A DNA stretch of 50,130 nt. It comes from an uncultured Methanomicrobiales archaeon. GTDB taxonomy: Archaea > Halobacteriota > Methanomicrobia > Methanomicrobiales > Methanospirillaceae. Both the position numbers and the translations under genes were made by a program. Shown here in pieces: positions 16,566 through 25,484 of the stretch. The notes under the pieces were generated by a model. That model had not been told where the DNA came from. It did no database searches and saw only the letters and a list, made by a program, of their open reading frames with translations. Each line of letters starts with the position of its first letter. The first letter of the stretch is position 1. Location: contig CAIYHQ010000066.1 in NCBI GenBank assembly GCA_903926075.1, positions 1 to 50,130 on the forward strand, in the 5' to 3' direction.

Positions 16566-18811
16566 ACATATGGGTGGCTGGCAAGTTCACAGATTCTGGC
16601 TGCACGTTTCTCTCCCATCCCTTCAATTTTCAATATTTCTGCTTCGGTTGCATTAACTAATGCCTTAACAGAACCAAAGTGTACCAGGAGTTCTTTTGCT
16701 GTTTTAGCGCCTATACCTGGAAATGCCATAATGATCTCTTCTTGTTTTTTACTAACAGGTGTATGGTGAGTATTGCGATGGACAGTACTTTTTCCATTTC
16801 CTGGGTGCGCATTTGATTCTCTTCGTGCAAGTGTAATGAGAAGTTTTGCAGTATCTGTTTCATCTGCTGTAAAAAGTACTGGGACTCCAAGATCTATTGT
16901 TATTGCTGCAAGTGCCCCACGAATTGCATTTTCATGTATATTTCGTTGAGAATAAAGGGAATTACCCTCAATAATCAGGAGAGGTTTCCATACTTCACCC
17001 GCCATTGTCCGTATCTGTCCTATAAGGTCACGGTCAATTAGACTATCTACAAAATCGCGTGATGTCTTACGTTCAATAAGAATTTTTTCACCGATAGAAT
17101 AATCTCCATATGGAAGCCGGGTAATTGTCAGGCGTGCTCCAAGCGTTGACAACTCAGAAACAACTGCTGACGAAGTTTCACGGTCATCGACAAGAATCGG
17201 AATTATATCTGAAAAGGCATCAATTGTTGACTGCTTTTTTTCACTTGCAAAAACGCCTGCATTATCATCAGTTTTCCTGTATTGGAGGTTTTCAACCTTG
17301 TTTACCATAACTTTTTCACGGTTTTGACTTACAAACCTGAAAGTTTCGTCAGTAGTCCCTTTTGTCACTAACAATATTACTTTTCCAGTGCAGTGACGCC
17401 CAGTTCTTCCTTTTCTTTGAATACTGCGTATTTCAGAGGGTACAGCTTCATAGAAGATTACAAGATCGGTAGAAGGTATATCAAGCCCTTCTTCACCCAC
17501 TGAAGTTGCAACAAGGACCTGAAAAGACCCCTCCCTGAAACGTGTCAGCGCTGATATCTGCTCCTTCTGCGTGAGTCCTTTCTCCCCTTCTTTTTTGGTC
17601 TGTCCTACAAATCGTTCTGAATGAATTCCTGCACTGTTCAGTTTTTCCACTATTTTCTGGACAGAGTCCCTGTATGTGGCAAAGACAATTATTCTGCTAT
17701 CTGGTTTTTTTGAGAGTTCATGGGATATGATTGTTAGAAGTACCTCTAATTTTGGATGACACTCCTCTTTCCAGCCTTCCGATTGTTCAAGCAGTTGATT
17801 AAAATCAGGATCTCTTACTAGATTTTTCGAAGCTTTTGTGGCATTAGGAGAATTTGATTCAGAAATAAGTTTCGCGAGATAGTTTTTGAGTACTTCACTT
17901 CCTTGTGACTCGGCCAGGGTTGTTGCATGCCTGACCTTCATTATCTCTGCATATATCGAGGCTGCGGTATAGCCTCCTGAATCCTTAAGGGTGATTTTTC
18001 GCTGGATCTCGGCATTGAGGTTGTTTAAGCTCTTCATTGTCAGTTGTTCACGTTTAGGTACTTCAAAACCCATCAAATGAAGATTCGATAACCGTGATTC
18101 CAGTATTGAAGAAAGTAAAAGAAGTGCCTGTTTGAGCTCAACTGGCAATTCTACATTAACTATTTCAACTTCTTTGTCATGGACATATGGCGCAACGTCT
18201 GAATCCGAAACAGACCTGGTCTCAACAATTTTTATACTTAAATTTCTGCAGATTTCGTCAATCTTCTCACTTTTTCCCCCAGGGGAGGCGGTCATACCAA
18301 GAATAAGTGGATTCGATGCTGTTGCCATGTAACGCTCTGCAATGAAGACATAAGCATAGTTACCTATTGCGCGGTGACATTCATCAATTACAAGGAGTGA
18401 AACGCTGGAAAGGTCGTATCTGCCAGAAATAATGTCGTTTTTAGTAACCTGCGGGGTAGCCACAATGAATGCAGTATTTTCCCAGGTTTTTGCCCTAATT
18501 TCGGGGTCATCATCACCTGTGAACATTTCTGAACCTTTATTCTCACCTTCTGGATTGTCAACCGCGAGAGTGCTTCTAAAGAACTGCAGGTGTTGTTCCA
18601 CGAGAGGTCTTGTAGGTGCGAGCAGCAACACCTTTCCGCCATAGTTAAACAGACGCGATGCTGCTGTAATCAAAGCCACAACTGTCTTACCGAGACCGGT
18701 CGGAAGGACTACAAGAGTATTTCCATCGAGTGCATGAGTTCCTATCGAAAGTTGATAGTCACGTGCCTGAACTAAATCCTTTTTTATCAGAGGGTGGGTT
18801 ATGTACTGCAT
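16559..18811 (-). CDS. hef: Hef helicase/nuclease (archaeal FANCM/XPF homologue)
   Basis: A 750-residue Hef protein with three parts: an SF2 helicase with Walker A VVLPTGLGKT (K42), DECH box VIDECHRAIG and C-terminal motif QRKGRTGRH; an ERCC4-type nuclease (about 555-650) with VDDRETSS, GDYSIG and the ERK motif LIERKTSRDF; and a terminal tandem helix-hairpin-helix with FPGIGAKTAKELL and IEGMGEKRAARI. Hef processes stalled forks and branched DNA in euryarchaea and binds PCNA in relatives. All catalytic motifs are present. Its ATG shares one base with the glyS stop, so the pair is probably cotranscribed. Confidence 0.96.
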   Translation of the reverse strand: MQYITHPLIKKDLVQARDYQLSIGTHALDGNTLVVLPTGLGKTVVALITAASRLFNYGGKVLLLAPTRPLVEQHLQFFRSTLAVDNPEGENKGSEMFTGDDDPEIRAKTWENTAFIVATPQVTKNDIISGRYDLSSVSLLVIDECHRAIGNYAYVFIAERYMATASNPLILGMTASPGGKSEKIDEICRNLSIKIVETRSVSDSDVAPYVHDKEVEIVNVELPVELKQALLLLSSILESRLSNLHLMGFEVPKREQLTMKSLNNLNAEIQRKITLKDSGGYTAASIYAEIMKVRHATTLAESQGSEVLKNYLAKLISESNSPNATKASKNLVRDPDFNQLLEQSEGWKEECHPKLEVLLTIISHELSKKPDSRIIVFATYRDSVQKIVEKLNSAGIHSERFVGQTKKEGEKGLTQKEQISALTRFREGSFQVLVATSVGEEGLDIPSTDLVIFYEAVPSEIRSIQRKGRTGRHCTGKVILLVTKGTTDETFRFVSQNREKVMVNKVENLQYRKTDDNAGVFASEKKQSTIDAFSDIIPILVDDRETSSAVVSELSTLGARLTITRLPYGDYSIGEKILIERKTSRDFVDSLIDRDLIGQIRTMAGEVWKPLLIIEGNSLYSQRNIHENAIRGALAAITIDLGVPVLFTADETDTAKLLITLARRESNAHPGNGKSTVHRNTHHTPVSKKQEEIIMAFPGIGAKTAKELLVHFGSVKALVNATEAEILKIEGMGEKRAARICELASHPYVQ

Positions 18812-20529
18812 TACAATAGGGATTCAAATTGAATTTTATCGTGGATAAGCCCTGGGATCAAGGTCTCAAGTTCGTCAATATTTACTCTTACCTGTTTCAT
18901 TGAATCCCTCTCCCTTATTGTCACAGTTTTATCTTTTATTGTATCAAAATCAAGGGTCACAGCGAATGGAGTACCTATTTCATCGTGTCTCCTGTACCGT
19001 CTTCCAATGGCGCCTGAGTCGTCATACACAGAAAATATAGCATTTGACCTTAACCGTGAATTCAATTCAGATGCAAGTGAATCGAGCCCTTCTTTATTCA
19101 TAAGTGGTAGTACTGCTACCTGGACTGGTGCTATCCTCGCCGGAAGGCGTAACACTTTCCTTGTTTCACCCTCAACCTCGTCCTCATAATAGCTGCATTC
19201 TAGAACCGCATAGATCATCCTATCAATTCCATATGATGGTTCAATCACATGTGGTACGACTTCTTCGCCGCGTAACTCAATTATCTCTTCTTTCATCGAA
19301 AAAAGAGAATTGGGAACTTCATATTCTTCTCCTTCTACAATAACGCGGGTGCTAGTTTCTCCAGGAATTGCATCCTTCAATGCGTCTGCAATCAATTTTG
19401 CTTTTACTTTGAACAGGGGTCCCAATTTTCCCATATCAGCTGAAATTTTCAGTTGTTTTTTTGTTTTTGGAACATCGAAAGGGACAAAAACCTTGAACTC
19501 TTTTCCGCTTTCTTTTGCATGGGCATTTAGATCATAATCCGTTCGGTCTGCAATACCAACTGTTTCAACCCACCCGAACCTGTCTGAATAAATCTCAGCA
19601 TCCCAGCAGTCAGATGCATAATGAGCCATTTCATCGCGCAAATGCTGTCTGAATCTCATGCGTTCTTCTTTTATGCCTAATTTTGTCAGCAGTTCATGCG
19701 TAAGTGCAATGTAATACGCAACATATTCATTAGCTATAATATTGGTTTTTACTGCTGCGTCCATTGTATGTTTTTTTGGGGAGAGTCCGTTATTTTGTTC
19801 GTTCATGCTATAAAGAGGGACGATATAATCCCTGTACCTTGAGAATTCAGGATGATTCTTTTGCATTGGGTGAACAAATATCTCAGCTTCTGCCTGGTTG
19901 AACTCCCGAAGGCGTATCATTCCCTGTCTTGGGGAGATCTCGTTTCTGTATGCCTTCCCTATCTGGACTGCACCAAAAGGCAATTTATCGCGATAAAAGC
20001 GTAATAGTCTTTGAAAATCGGTAAACATACCTTGCGCGGTCTCAGGTCTAAGATATCCAGTCCTCTGCGTTCCTGGTCCTATAGCTGTTTTGAACATCAG
20101 ATTAAACCCGAATACCTCTACTGGCCCGAATATTTTCTCACAAGACGGACAGGGAAGTGACATAAGGGTTCTCGCCAGTATTTCAGAACTCATAGTCTGA
20201 GCATTTGGTGTTTTGTGAGCTTCTGCAATATGATCTGCCCTTAAAAATTCCTTGCAATGAGGACACTGGACCATTTTATCTGCAAATTCCTTTACATGGC
20301 CTGAGCCGATGAATACAGATTCCTGTGCGATTGTGGGGCACTCTATCTCGTAGTAACCCTCCTGGTAGACGTAAAAAGATCTCCAGAGGTCTTCTACCCT
20401 TCTTTTAAGCATTGCTCCCAGAGGGCCGTAATCAATAAACCCTGCAACTGAGCCATAACATTCGGAAGTAGGCCAGATAAATCCCCTCCGCCTTGTCAAA
20501 TCGATTATTTCTTCATATATATCATACAT
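18811..20529 (-). CDS. glyS: glycine--tRNA ligase, archaeal/eukaryal alpha2 type
   Basis: A class II glycyl-tRNA synthetase of the dimeric type, 572 residues from the ATG at 20529; a GTG at 20538 would add three residues. Seen are the start IYEEIIDLTRRRGFIWPTSE, CPHCKEF and CPSCEKIFG zinc-like pairs in the insertion, motif 2 FGAVQIGKAYRNEISPRQGM, REFNQAEAEIFV, motif 3 VIEPSYGIDRMIY, and the anticodon-binding domain with RLPARIAPVQVAVLPL near residue 465. It charges tRNA-Gly. It is transcribed with hef. Confidence 0.96.
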   Translation of the reverse strand: MYDIYEEIIDLTRRRGFIWPTSECYGSVAGFIDYGPLGAMLKRRVEDLWRSFYVYQEGYYEIECPTIAQESVFIGSGHVKEFADKMVQCPHCKEFLRADHIAEAHKTPNAQTMSSEILARTLMSLPCPSCEKIFGPVEVFGFNLMFKTAIGPGTQRTGYLRPETAQGMFTDFQRLLRFYRDKLPFGAVQIGKAYRNEISPRQGMIRLREFNQAEAEIFVHPMQKNHPEFSRYRDYIVPLYSMNEQNNGLSPKKHTMDAAVKTNIIANEYVAYYIALTHELLTKLGIKEERMRFRQHLRDEMAHYASDCWDAEIYSDRFGWVETVGIADRTDYDLNAHAKESGKEFKVFVPFDVPKTKKQLKISADMGKLGPLFKVKAKLIADALKDAIPGETSTRVIVEGEEYEVPNSLFSMKEEIIELRGEEVVPHVIEPSYGIDRMIYAVLECSYYEDEVEGETRKVLRLPARIAPVQVAVLPLMNKEGLDSLASELNSRLRSNAIFSVYDDSGAIGRRYRRHDEIGTPFAVTLDFDTIKDKTVTIRERDSMKQVRVNIDELETLIPGLIHDKIQFESLL

Positions 20530-20655
20530 CAGGACCACGATTCCCTTTACTATTGTTTACCCCCCAGAAAAATGCTTTCTGAAAGGAGAGACATCCCTCT
20601 TATAGTTTCGTATTTTGCAAGATATGAGAAGTATTTTATAATTTGTCAGAAATCT

Positions 20656-20665
20656 ACTACGTAGT
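20656..20665. promoter_or_regulatory. 10-base palindrome next to the HTH gene start
   Basis: The perfect palindrome actacgtagt ends five bases before the ATG at 20671. A TATA-like tattttata at 20632-20640 places the expected transcription start within the palindrome. Because the gene encodes a helix-turn-helix protein, autoregulation through this site is possible, but 10-base palindromes also occur by chance. Confidence 0.3.
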
Positions 20666-20670
20666 CCAGC

Positions 20671-21291
20671 ATGAAATCACCACCGCCAGGGGGCCAACGT
20701 AAAGATCGACTTTTAGAGCTCTTCGCGAACTTAACAAGCAAGACGAAGATTGTCGAGCCCATGAAACAGATCCACGGTTCACTCCGTGATCATGACGCAG
20801 TAGAGCGTGAGGTCGCCCTTGTGATGAGGGAGATCCTTGATGGCGGCTTCTTTAAGACTCGGTTAAAACCTATAGAACTTGCAAAACTTGTATCCCTATA
20901 TTATGAAGGAAAAAATGACACAGAAATAGCAAGGGCGCTTGGAGATGAAAATCTTTCAAAGACTGTCGCAAGAGCACGCGTGAGGCTCAAACTTTACCGT
21001 GATCTTGATTTTAAGATGCCATTTGACAGAGCCAAAATGGAAGGGCTGTTAAAATCCGGACTTACGATGAAGCAGGTGAGTGAAGAGCTTGGGATAAGTC
21101 CGTCAACACTTAGGGAATACCGCCATGTCATTGAGCAGAGAGATGATAATACATTAGAACATTTCCTTGAACGAATTAAGGATGTTATGGAGGACCGCGA
21201 CCTTCAGGAACAGATGACTACAAGCCTGACAAAAGACTCACTCGGCGAATCAATTGATATCACTGAGGCAGAGTTAATTGATGTCAACTAG
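20671..21291 (+). CDS. conserved archaeal protein with two helix-turn-helix-like segments
   Basis: A 206-residue protein I cannot name with certainty. Two segments look like helix-turn-helix units: residues about 72-105 (LYYEGKNDTEIARALG, then SKTVARARVRLKLY) and about 124-152 (SGLTMKQVSEELGISPSTLREYR). The C-terminal tail is acidic. Similar proteins occur across Methanomicrobia and haloarchaea. It may be a DNA-binding regulator or a sigma-like fold protein. It diverges from glyS across a 141-base spacer with a TATA-like box and a palindrome. Confidence 0.65.
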   Translation: MKSPPPGGQRKDRLLELFANLTSKTKIVEPMKQIHGSLRDHDAVEREVALVMREILDGGFFKTRLKPIELAKLVSLYYEGKNDTEIARALGDENLSKTVARARVRLKLYRDLDFKMPFDRAKMEGLLKSGLTMKQVSEELGISPSTLREYRHVIEQRDDNTLEHFLERIKDVMEDRDLQEQMTTSLTKDSLGESIDITEAELIDVN

Positions 21292-21333
21292 ATCAAAAAT
21301 TTTCAACTTTTTCGTGAATAACCAATTCTTATT

Positions 21334-21990
21334 ATGCAATTGAAGTTTTTTGGGCACTCTGCTGTGCTCTTATCCGGGTCAAAAAATATAATTATTGACC
21401 CTTTTTTCAAGGATGGCAGGGCACCATCCGGTATTGACCTCGTTGCCGTAACGCATGGACATAGAGATCATCTGGGCGAAACAGTTTCGATAAATAGGCT
21501 TACAGTCGCAGGTAATGAAATTGCAAAGTACCTTGAAAAAAAAGGTCTGAATACTGTTGGTCTCAATATCGGTGGAAGTGCCTTCGTAGAGGGGGTCTCT
21601 TTTATGATGACACCTGCTCTTCACAGTTCCTGGATAGAAGAGGCAGGGCCTGGTGTATATGGTGGTGTTGCAGGGGGATATGTAATTGAGATGGATGGGA
21701 AACGAATCTATCACGCAGGAGATACGGGTCTTTTTTCTGACATGAAACTTATTGGAGAATATTTGAGACCTGATATAGCACTTCTTCCAATAGGTGGCAA
21801 ATTTACTATGGGCCCTGACGAAGCCATGATAGCCGCACAATTTATCGGGGCCAAAATTGTTATTCCGATTCATTACAATACATGGCCGGTAATCGAACAG
21901 GACCCAGGCATGTTTAAATTTGCACTAGAGCGCACAACTGACATTAAAGTGATAGTTCTTAAACCCGGCGAAGATTTTTTTGTAAATTAA
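21334..21990 (+). CDS. UPF0173 family metal-dependent hydrolase
   Basis: A 218-residue MBL-fold hydrolase of the UPF0173/YtkL-like family. Recognised by the start LKFFGHSAVLL, the metal motif VTHGHRDHLGE, AGDTGLFSDMK, LLPIGGKFTMGPDEA and the terminal IPIHYNTWPVI. The zinc ligands are all present. The substrate is unknown. It follows the HTH gene by 42 bases in the same direction and may be cotranscribed, but no functional link is evident. Confidence 0.9.
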   Translation: MQLKFFGHSAVLLSGSKNIIIDPFFKDGRAPSGIDLVAVTHGHRDHLGETVSINRLTVAGNEIAKYLEKKGLNTVGLNIGGSAFVEGVSFMMTPALHSSWIEEAGPGVYGGVAGGYVIEMDGKRIYHAGDTGLFSDMKLIGEYLRPDIALLPIGGKFTMGPDEAMIAAQFIGAKIVIPIHYNTWPVIEQDPGMFKFALERTTDIKVIVLKPGEDFFVN

Positions 21991-22045
21991 GTCTGGTTCC
22001 AATCCTGAATACATAAAACGTAAATCCTAAAACAGAATAGATTAA

Positions 22046-23710
22046 GTGAATAAAATTGTGATTTCGGTATTGTACGTAGATGATGAATCAATTCTTCTTG
22101 ATGTGACTAAAATTTATCTCGAACGCGACCGCGATTTTTCCATCACAACAAGCAACTCTGCCGCAGATGCTCTTACCCGCATCAGTGCTGAGAAGTTTGA
22201 TCTGATTATTTCTGATTATCAGATGCCTGAAATTGATGGAATTGAATTTTTAAAGATAGTTCGTAATATTGATCCCAAGATCCCTTTTATCCTGTTTACT
22301 GGCAGGGGGCGCGAAGAAGTCGTTATTGAAGCAATCAATAGTGGTGCTGATTTTTATCTTCAGAAGGGTGGAGACCCGAGAACCCAGTTTGCCGAACTTG
22401 CGCATAAAGCCCGCCAGGCCGTGAATCGTTACCGTGCCGAACATTCACTAAGAGAATCTGAAAAGAGACTTTCTGATATCATTAATTTTCTGCCGGATGC
22501 AACATTTGCTATTGATCTGGACCGAAAGGTAATTGCCTGGAACAAGGCAATTGAGGAGATGACGGGTGTTTCTTCTGAAGATATTCTAGGGAAAGGTGAT
22601 TATGAATACTCTCTTCCATTTTACGGTACCCGCCGGTCGATTCTTATCGATATTGTCTTTGAATCCGATGAAAAAATATTAAAAAATTATAAAGATATCC
22701 ACCACGTTCGTGACACTTACATTGCTGAAACTGATCTTTCTCATCTTCAGGGAAAACATAGGACCTTAATGGCAAAATCAAGTCCTCTTTATAATGAAAA
22801 AGGTGAAATAACTGGTGCTATTGAAAGCATCCGTGACATAACCGAACAAAAAATGGCTGAAGAGGAGCTTCGTGCCGCAAATCAGGAGCTTACCGCGACA
22901 GAGGAGGAACTTAGAACCCAGTATTATGCACTTGCACAAAAAGAACAGCAGATACGCGAAAGTGAGAACCGTATAAGGCAGATTACAGAGACAGTCCCTG
23001 GTGTTGTTTACCAGTTTTATGCAAAAAATAACGGAGAACTTGGATTATACTTTGTAACTGAAAGATCAATGGACATTTTTGGCATTAAGAATGATCCCGA
23101 TGATTTCTTTCCCAGGTTTTTTGAGCATGTTCATCCTTCAGATAAAAGTAAATTTTCTCTCTCGATAGATAATGCAGTCAGATCTTTATCTTCATGGGAT
23201 TATATCGGACGTTTTGTTAAATCAGACGGGACACTGATCTGGTTTCATGGTAAATCTGTACCAAATAAAAATAAAGATGAAATAATCTTCACTGGTGTAA
23301 TTACAGACATAACTGAACAAAAAAAGATGGAAGAAACTGTTCACTCAAAAGAGAGCATGTTCCAGGCAGTTTTTGATTATACAGAAGCCGCAACAATCAT
23401 TATTGAAGATGATATGACCATCTTTCTTGCAAATGATGCATTTTCCAAGTTACTGGGCAGGCCAAGGCAAGAGATTGAAGGTAAGCTCAAATGGACCGAT
23501 TTCGTATCTGAAAAAGATATTGAAGTGATGAAAGACCGGCATTATAACCGACGTCTGGGAACTGAAAAAATTCCTAACATTTATGAATTCGCTTTTATTG
23601 ATGTTAATGGGAAATCACATGATATACTTACTCATGTAGGTACTATACCAGGTACAAAAAGGAGTGTTGCATCTTTACTTGATATAACTACAATTAAGAG
23701 AAGGAATTAA
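22046..23710 (+). CDS. response regulator with three PAS domains and no kinase domain
   Basis: A 554-residue signalling protein. The receiver domain (about 3-125) has VLYVDDES, the phospho-acceptor Asp in SDYQMPEIDG, and the Lys in DFYLQKGG. Then come three PAS units (about 140-270, 310-430, 435-550) with DITEQK-type linkers and a coiled-coil between the first two. It ends after the third PAS (DITTIKRR) with no His-kinase, GGDEF or DNA-binding output. Such REC-PAS proteins are common in Methanomicrobiales; output would be by protein contact, or the gene has lost its kinase end. The start is GTG; no clear ribosome binding site. Confidence 0.85.
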   Translation: MNKIVISVLYVDDESILLDVTKIYLERDRDFSITTSNSAADALTRISAEKFDLIISDYQMPEIDGIEFLKIVRNIDPKIPFILFTGRGREEVVIEAINSGADFYLQKGGDPRTQFAELAHKARQAVNRYRAEHSLRESEKRLSDIINFLPDATFAIDLDRKVIAWNKAIEEMTGVSSEDILGKGDYEYSLPFYGTRRSILIDIVFESDEKILKNYKDIHHVRDTYIAETDLSHLQGKHRTLMAKSSPLYNEKGEITGAIESIRDITEQKMAEEELRAANQELTATEEELRTQYYALAQKEQQIRESENRIRQITETVPGVVYQFYAKNNGELGLYFVTERSMDIFGIKNDPDDFFPRFFEHVHPSDKSKFSLSIDNAVRSLSSWDYIGRFVKSDGTLIWFHGKSVPNKNKDEIIFTGVITDITEQKKMEETVHSKESMFQAVFDYTEAATIIIEDDMTIFLANDAFSKLLGRPRQEIEGKLKWTDFVSEKDIEVMKDRHYNRRLGTEKIPNIYEFAFIDVNGKSHDILTHVGTIPGTKRSVASLLDITTIKRRN

Positions 23711-23742
23711 TTTTATCCGGATTTTAACTGGCAAAAAAGTAA

Positions 23743-24270
23743 TCAAGGTTTTAATATAGAAAAAGGACTCGCATGGCTTTGTGCAAGAGCCAGGAACCCT
23801 AAGATATAAAGAGTCACAACAAAGAAAGCGGTACTAAATAAGCTCCTAATGGCACGTGCCCTGATTTCAATGATGCATACTGCTTCATACGCATGTAGGA
23901 GAAGGGCACACAGCAGATAAGTACCATAAGTAATGAGACTGATCCCACAAGCGAGCGACCCCCAGTTCAGTAATGATGCTGATAAAGCCACAAGTCCGAT
24001 AGCGAGATTTGCATAACCAACCTCAAGCTGGAACTCTGGTCGATCCTGGGTCCATCCCATCCTTGCCTGGTCTGACAGGTAGAATACAGAGTGCCTTAGA
24101 AAACTTAGTATTCCTACAATGCCGACAAGGATAACAGCAGCAATTCTGTAAGCAAGATCAGGGGAAATAAAAAAGAAGTAAATTGTTATAAAAATACCAA
24201 TAATTGTTGACAAAATAGTTAATGTAAAAAGTGAGGATGCAATTGCGGGGCTTATTTTATTTCGTACCAT
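23743..24270 (-). CDS. membrane protein of about five transmembrane segments (DUF6790-like)
   Basis: A 175-residue, strongly hydrophobic protein with about five membrane-spanning helices. A conserved-looking soluble loop reads GWTQDRPEFQLEVGYANLAIG, similar to the 'FQxEVGfANL' signature I associate with the DUF6790 family of archaea and bacteria; that assignment is from memory and moderate. The function is unknown. It converges with the REC-PAS gene (32-base gap) and diverges from the ureohydrolase gene. Confidence 0.7.
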   Translation of the reverse strand: MVRNKISPAIASSLFTLTILSTIIGIFITIYFFFISPDLAYRIAAVILVGIVGILSFLRHSVFYLSDQARMGWTQDRPEFQLEVGYANLAIGLVALSASLLNWGSLACGISLITYGTYLLCALLLHAYEAVCIIEIRARAIRSLFSTAFFVVTLYILGFLALAQSHASPFSILKP

Positions 24271-24393
24271 AATATCTAATAATGGTTAGAGAGTTCATAA
24301 AACTTCTATTATGCGCTCTCATGCCTTATCACCAATGAAAAAAATAAAAATGAGCGAAATTTCTATCCAGAACTATGAGCAGGAGGCATGAAA

Positions 24394-25371
24394 ATGGACG
24401 AAGATTTTGAAGATATGGCGAAAAATCTTAAAACATTCAGCAATCAGATGGTGCAGAACCCTTACTGTGGAATCCCAACATTCTTTGGTATACCCTTCCA
24501 GGAAGAACTAATAGATCTGGATATCGCACTTGTGGGAGTACCCTTTGACCTCGGAGTGACGAATCGTAGTGGTGCACGCATGGGACCGAGGGAGATACGC
24601 AACCAGTCAAGAATTGTGGGCGCCTACAATCATCACACGTTCATGACGCCATGCGCCGAATACAGGATAGCCGATGTAGGCGACTTACCTTTCCGGACGG
24701 TCTATAACCTGAAGGAAGCCTTCCAGGACATTGAGGTATTTTATAGGAATTTATCCTCTGCCGGAATTGTTCCCATTACTGCAGGAGGAGACCACTCAAT
24801 AACATTTCCTATCCTAAAATCCATTGTTAGTAAAAATAAAGTCGGTCTTGTTCATTTTGATTCTCATTGTGATACTGCCCCTCCGATTCATGGGAGCGAG
24901 TTGCAGCATGGTTCACCCATGCGCAATGCTGTTGAGGCCGGGATAATTGATCCTGAACGAACCATCCAGATTGGTATCAGGGGATCCAGTGAAATATTAT
25001 GGCAGTTTTCATACGAGAACAACATGAGGGTCATGCATATTGAAGAATTCTATGAATTGGGATGGAAGAACGTAGTCCGTGAGATCCAAAACATGATGGG
25101 AGACGAGCCAGTGTATGTCTCGTTTGACATAGACTGCCTGGACCCGGCGTTTGCCCCTGGAACCGGGACACCGGTAGCAGGCGGCATGACCACGTTTGAT
25201 GCCCTACAGACACTTAGAGGACTCAAAGGACTGAATATTATTGGTGGAGACCTGGTAGAGGTGTCCCCGCCATACGACTCCATGGGAATCACTGCCCTTG
25301 CAGGGGCTACTATCATGTTTGAGATCCTCTGCCTGGCTGCGGAGTCCCTGACTTTAGGTCGTTCTTGTTAA
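24394..25371 (+). CDS. speB: agmatinase/arginase-family ureohydrolase
   Basis: A 325-residue manganese ureohydrolase. All metal-binding motifs are present: GGDHSITFP, FDSHCDT (Ser where Ala is usual in DAHxD) and SFDIDCLDPAFAPGTGTP. It hydrolyses a guanidino compound to urea and an amine; agmatinase is the default call, but guanidinobutyrase or another guanidino hydrolase is possible, as the N-terminal part (SGARMGPREIRNQS) resembles bacterial members too. A strong AGGAGG at 24381-24386 is one base from an ATG at 24388 but seven from the ATG at 24394, so the latter is chosen. No arginine decarboxylase or polyamine gene is nearby. Codon use seems more GC-rich than in its neighbours. Confidence 0.88.
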   Translation: MDEDFEDMAKNLKTFSNQMVQNPYCGIPTFFGIPFQEELIDLDIALVGVPFDLGVTNRSGARMGPREIRNQSRIVGAYNHHTFMTPCAEYRIADVGDLPFRTVYNLKEAFQDIEVFYRNLSSAGIVPITAGGDHSITFPILKSIVSKNKVGLVHFDSHCDTAPPIHGSELQHGSPMRNAVEAGIIDPERTIQIGIRGSSEILWQFSYENNMRVMHIEEFYELGWKNVVREIQNMMGDEPVYVSFDIDCLDPAFAPGTGTPVAGGMTTFDALQTLRGLKGLNIIGGDLVEVSPPYDSMGITALAGATIMFEILCLAAESLTLGRSC

Positions 25372-25484
25372 GTAAGGACAGTAACCAAAACCTGAAAAAC
25401 GGTACCCGGTGGTATGAGAGGTGGGGCTGGAAGCAAATTTTCAAAAAAATATTGATTTATTATTGGGAAAAATATATTAACTGA

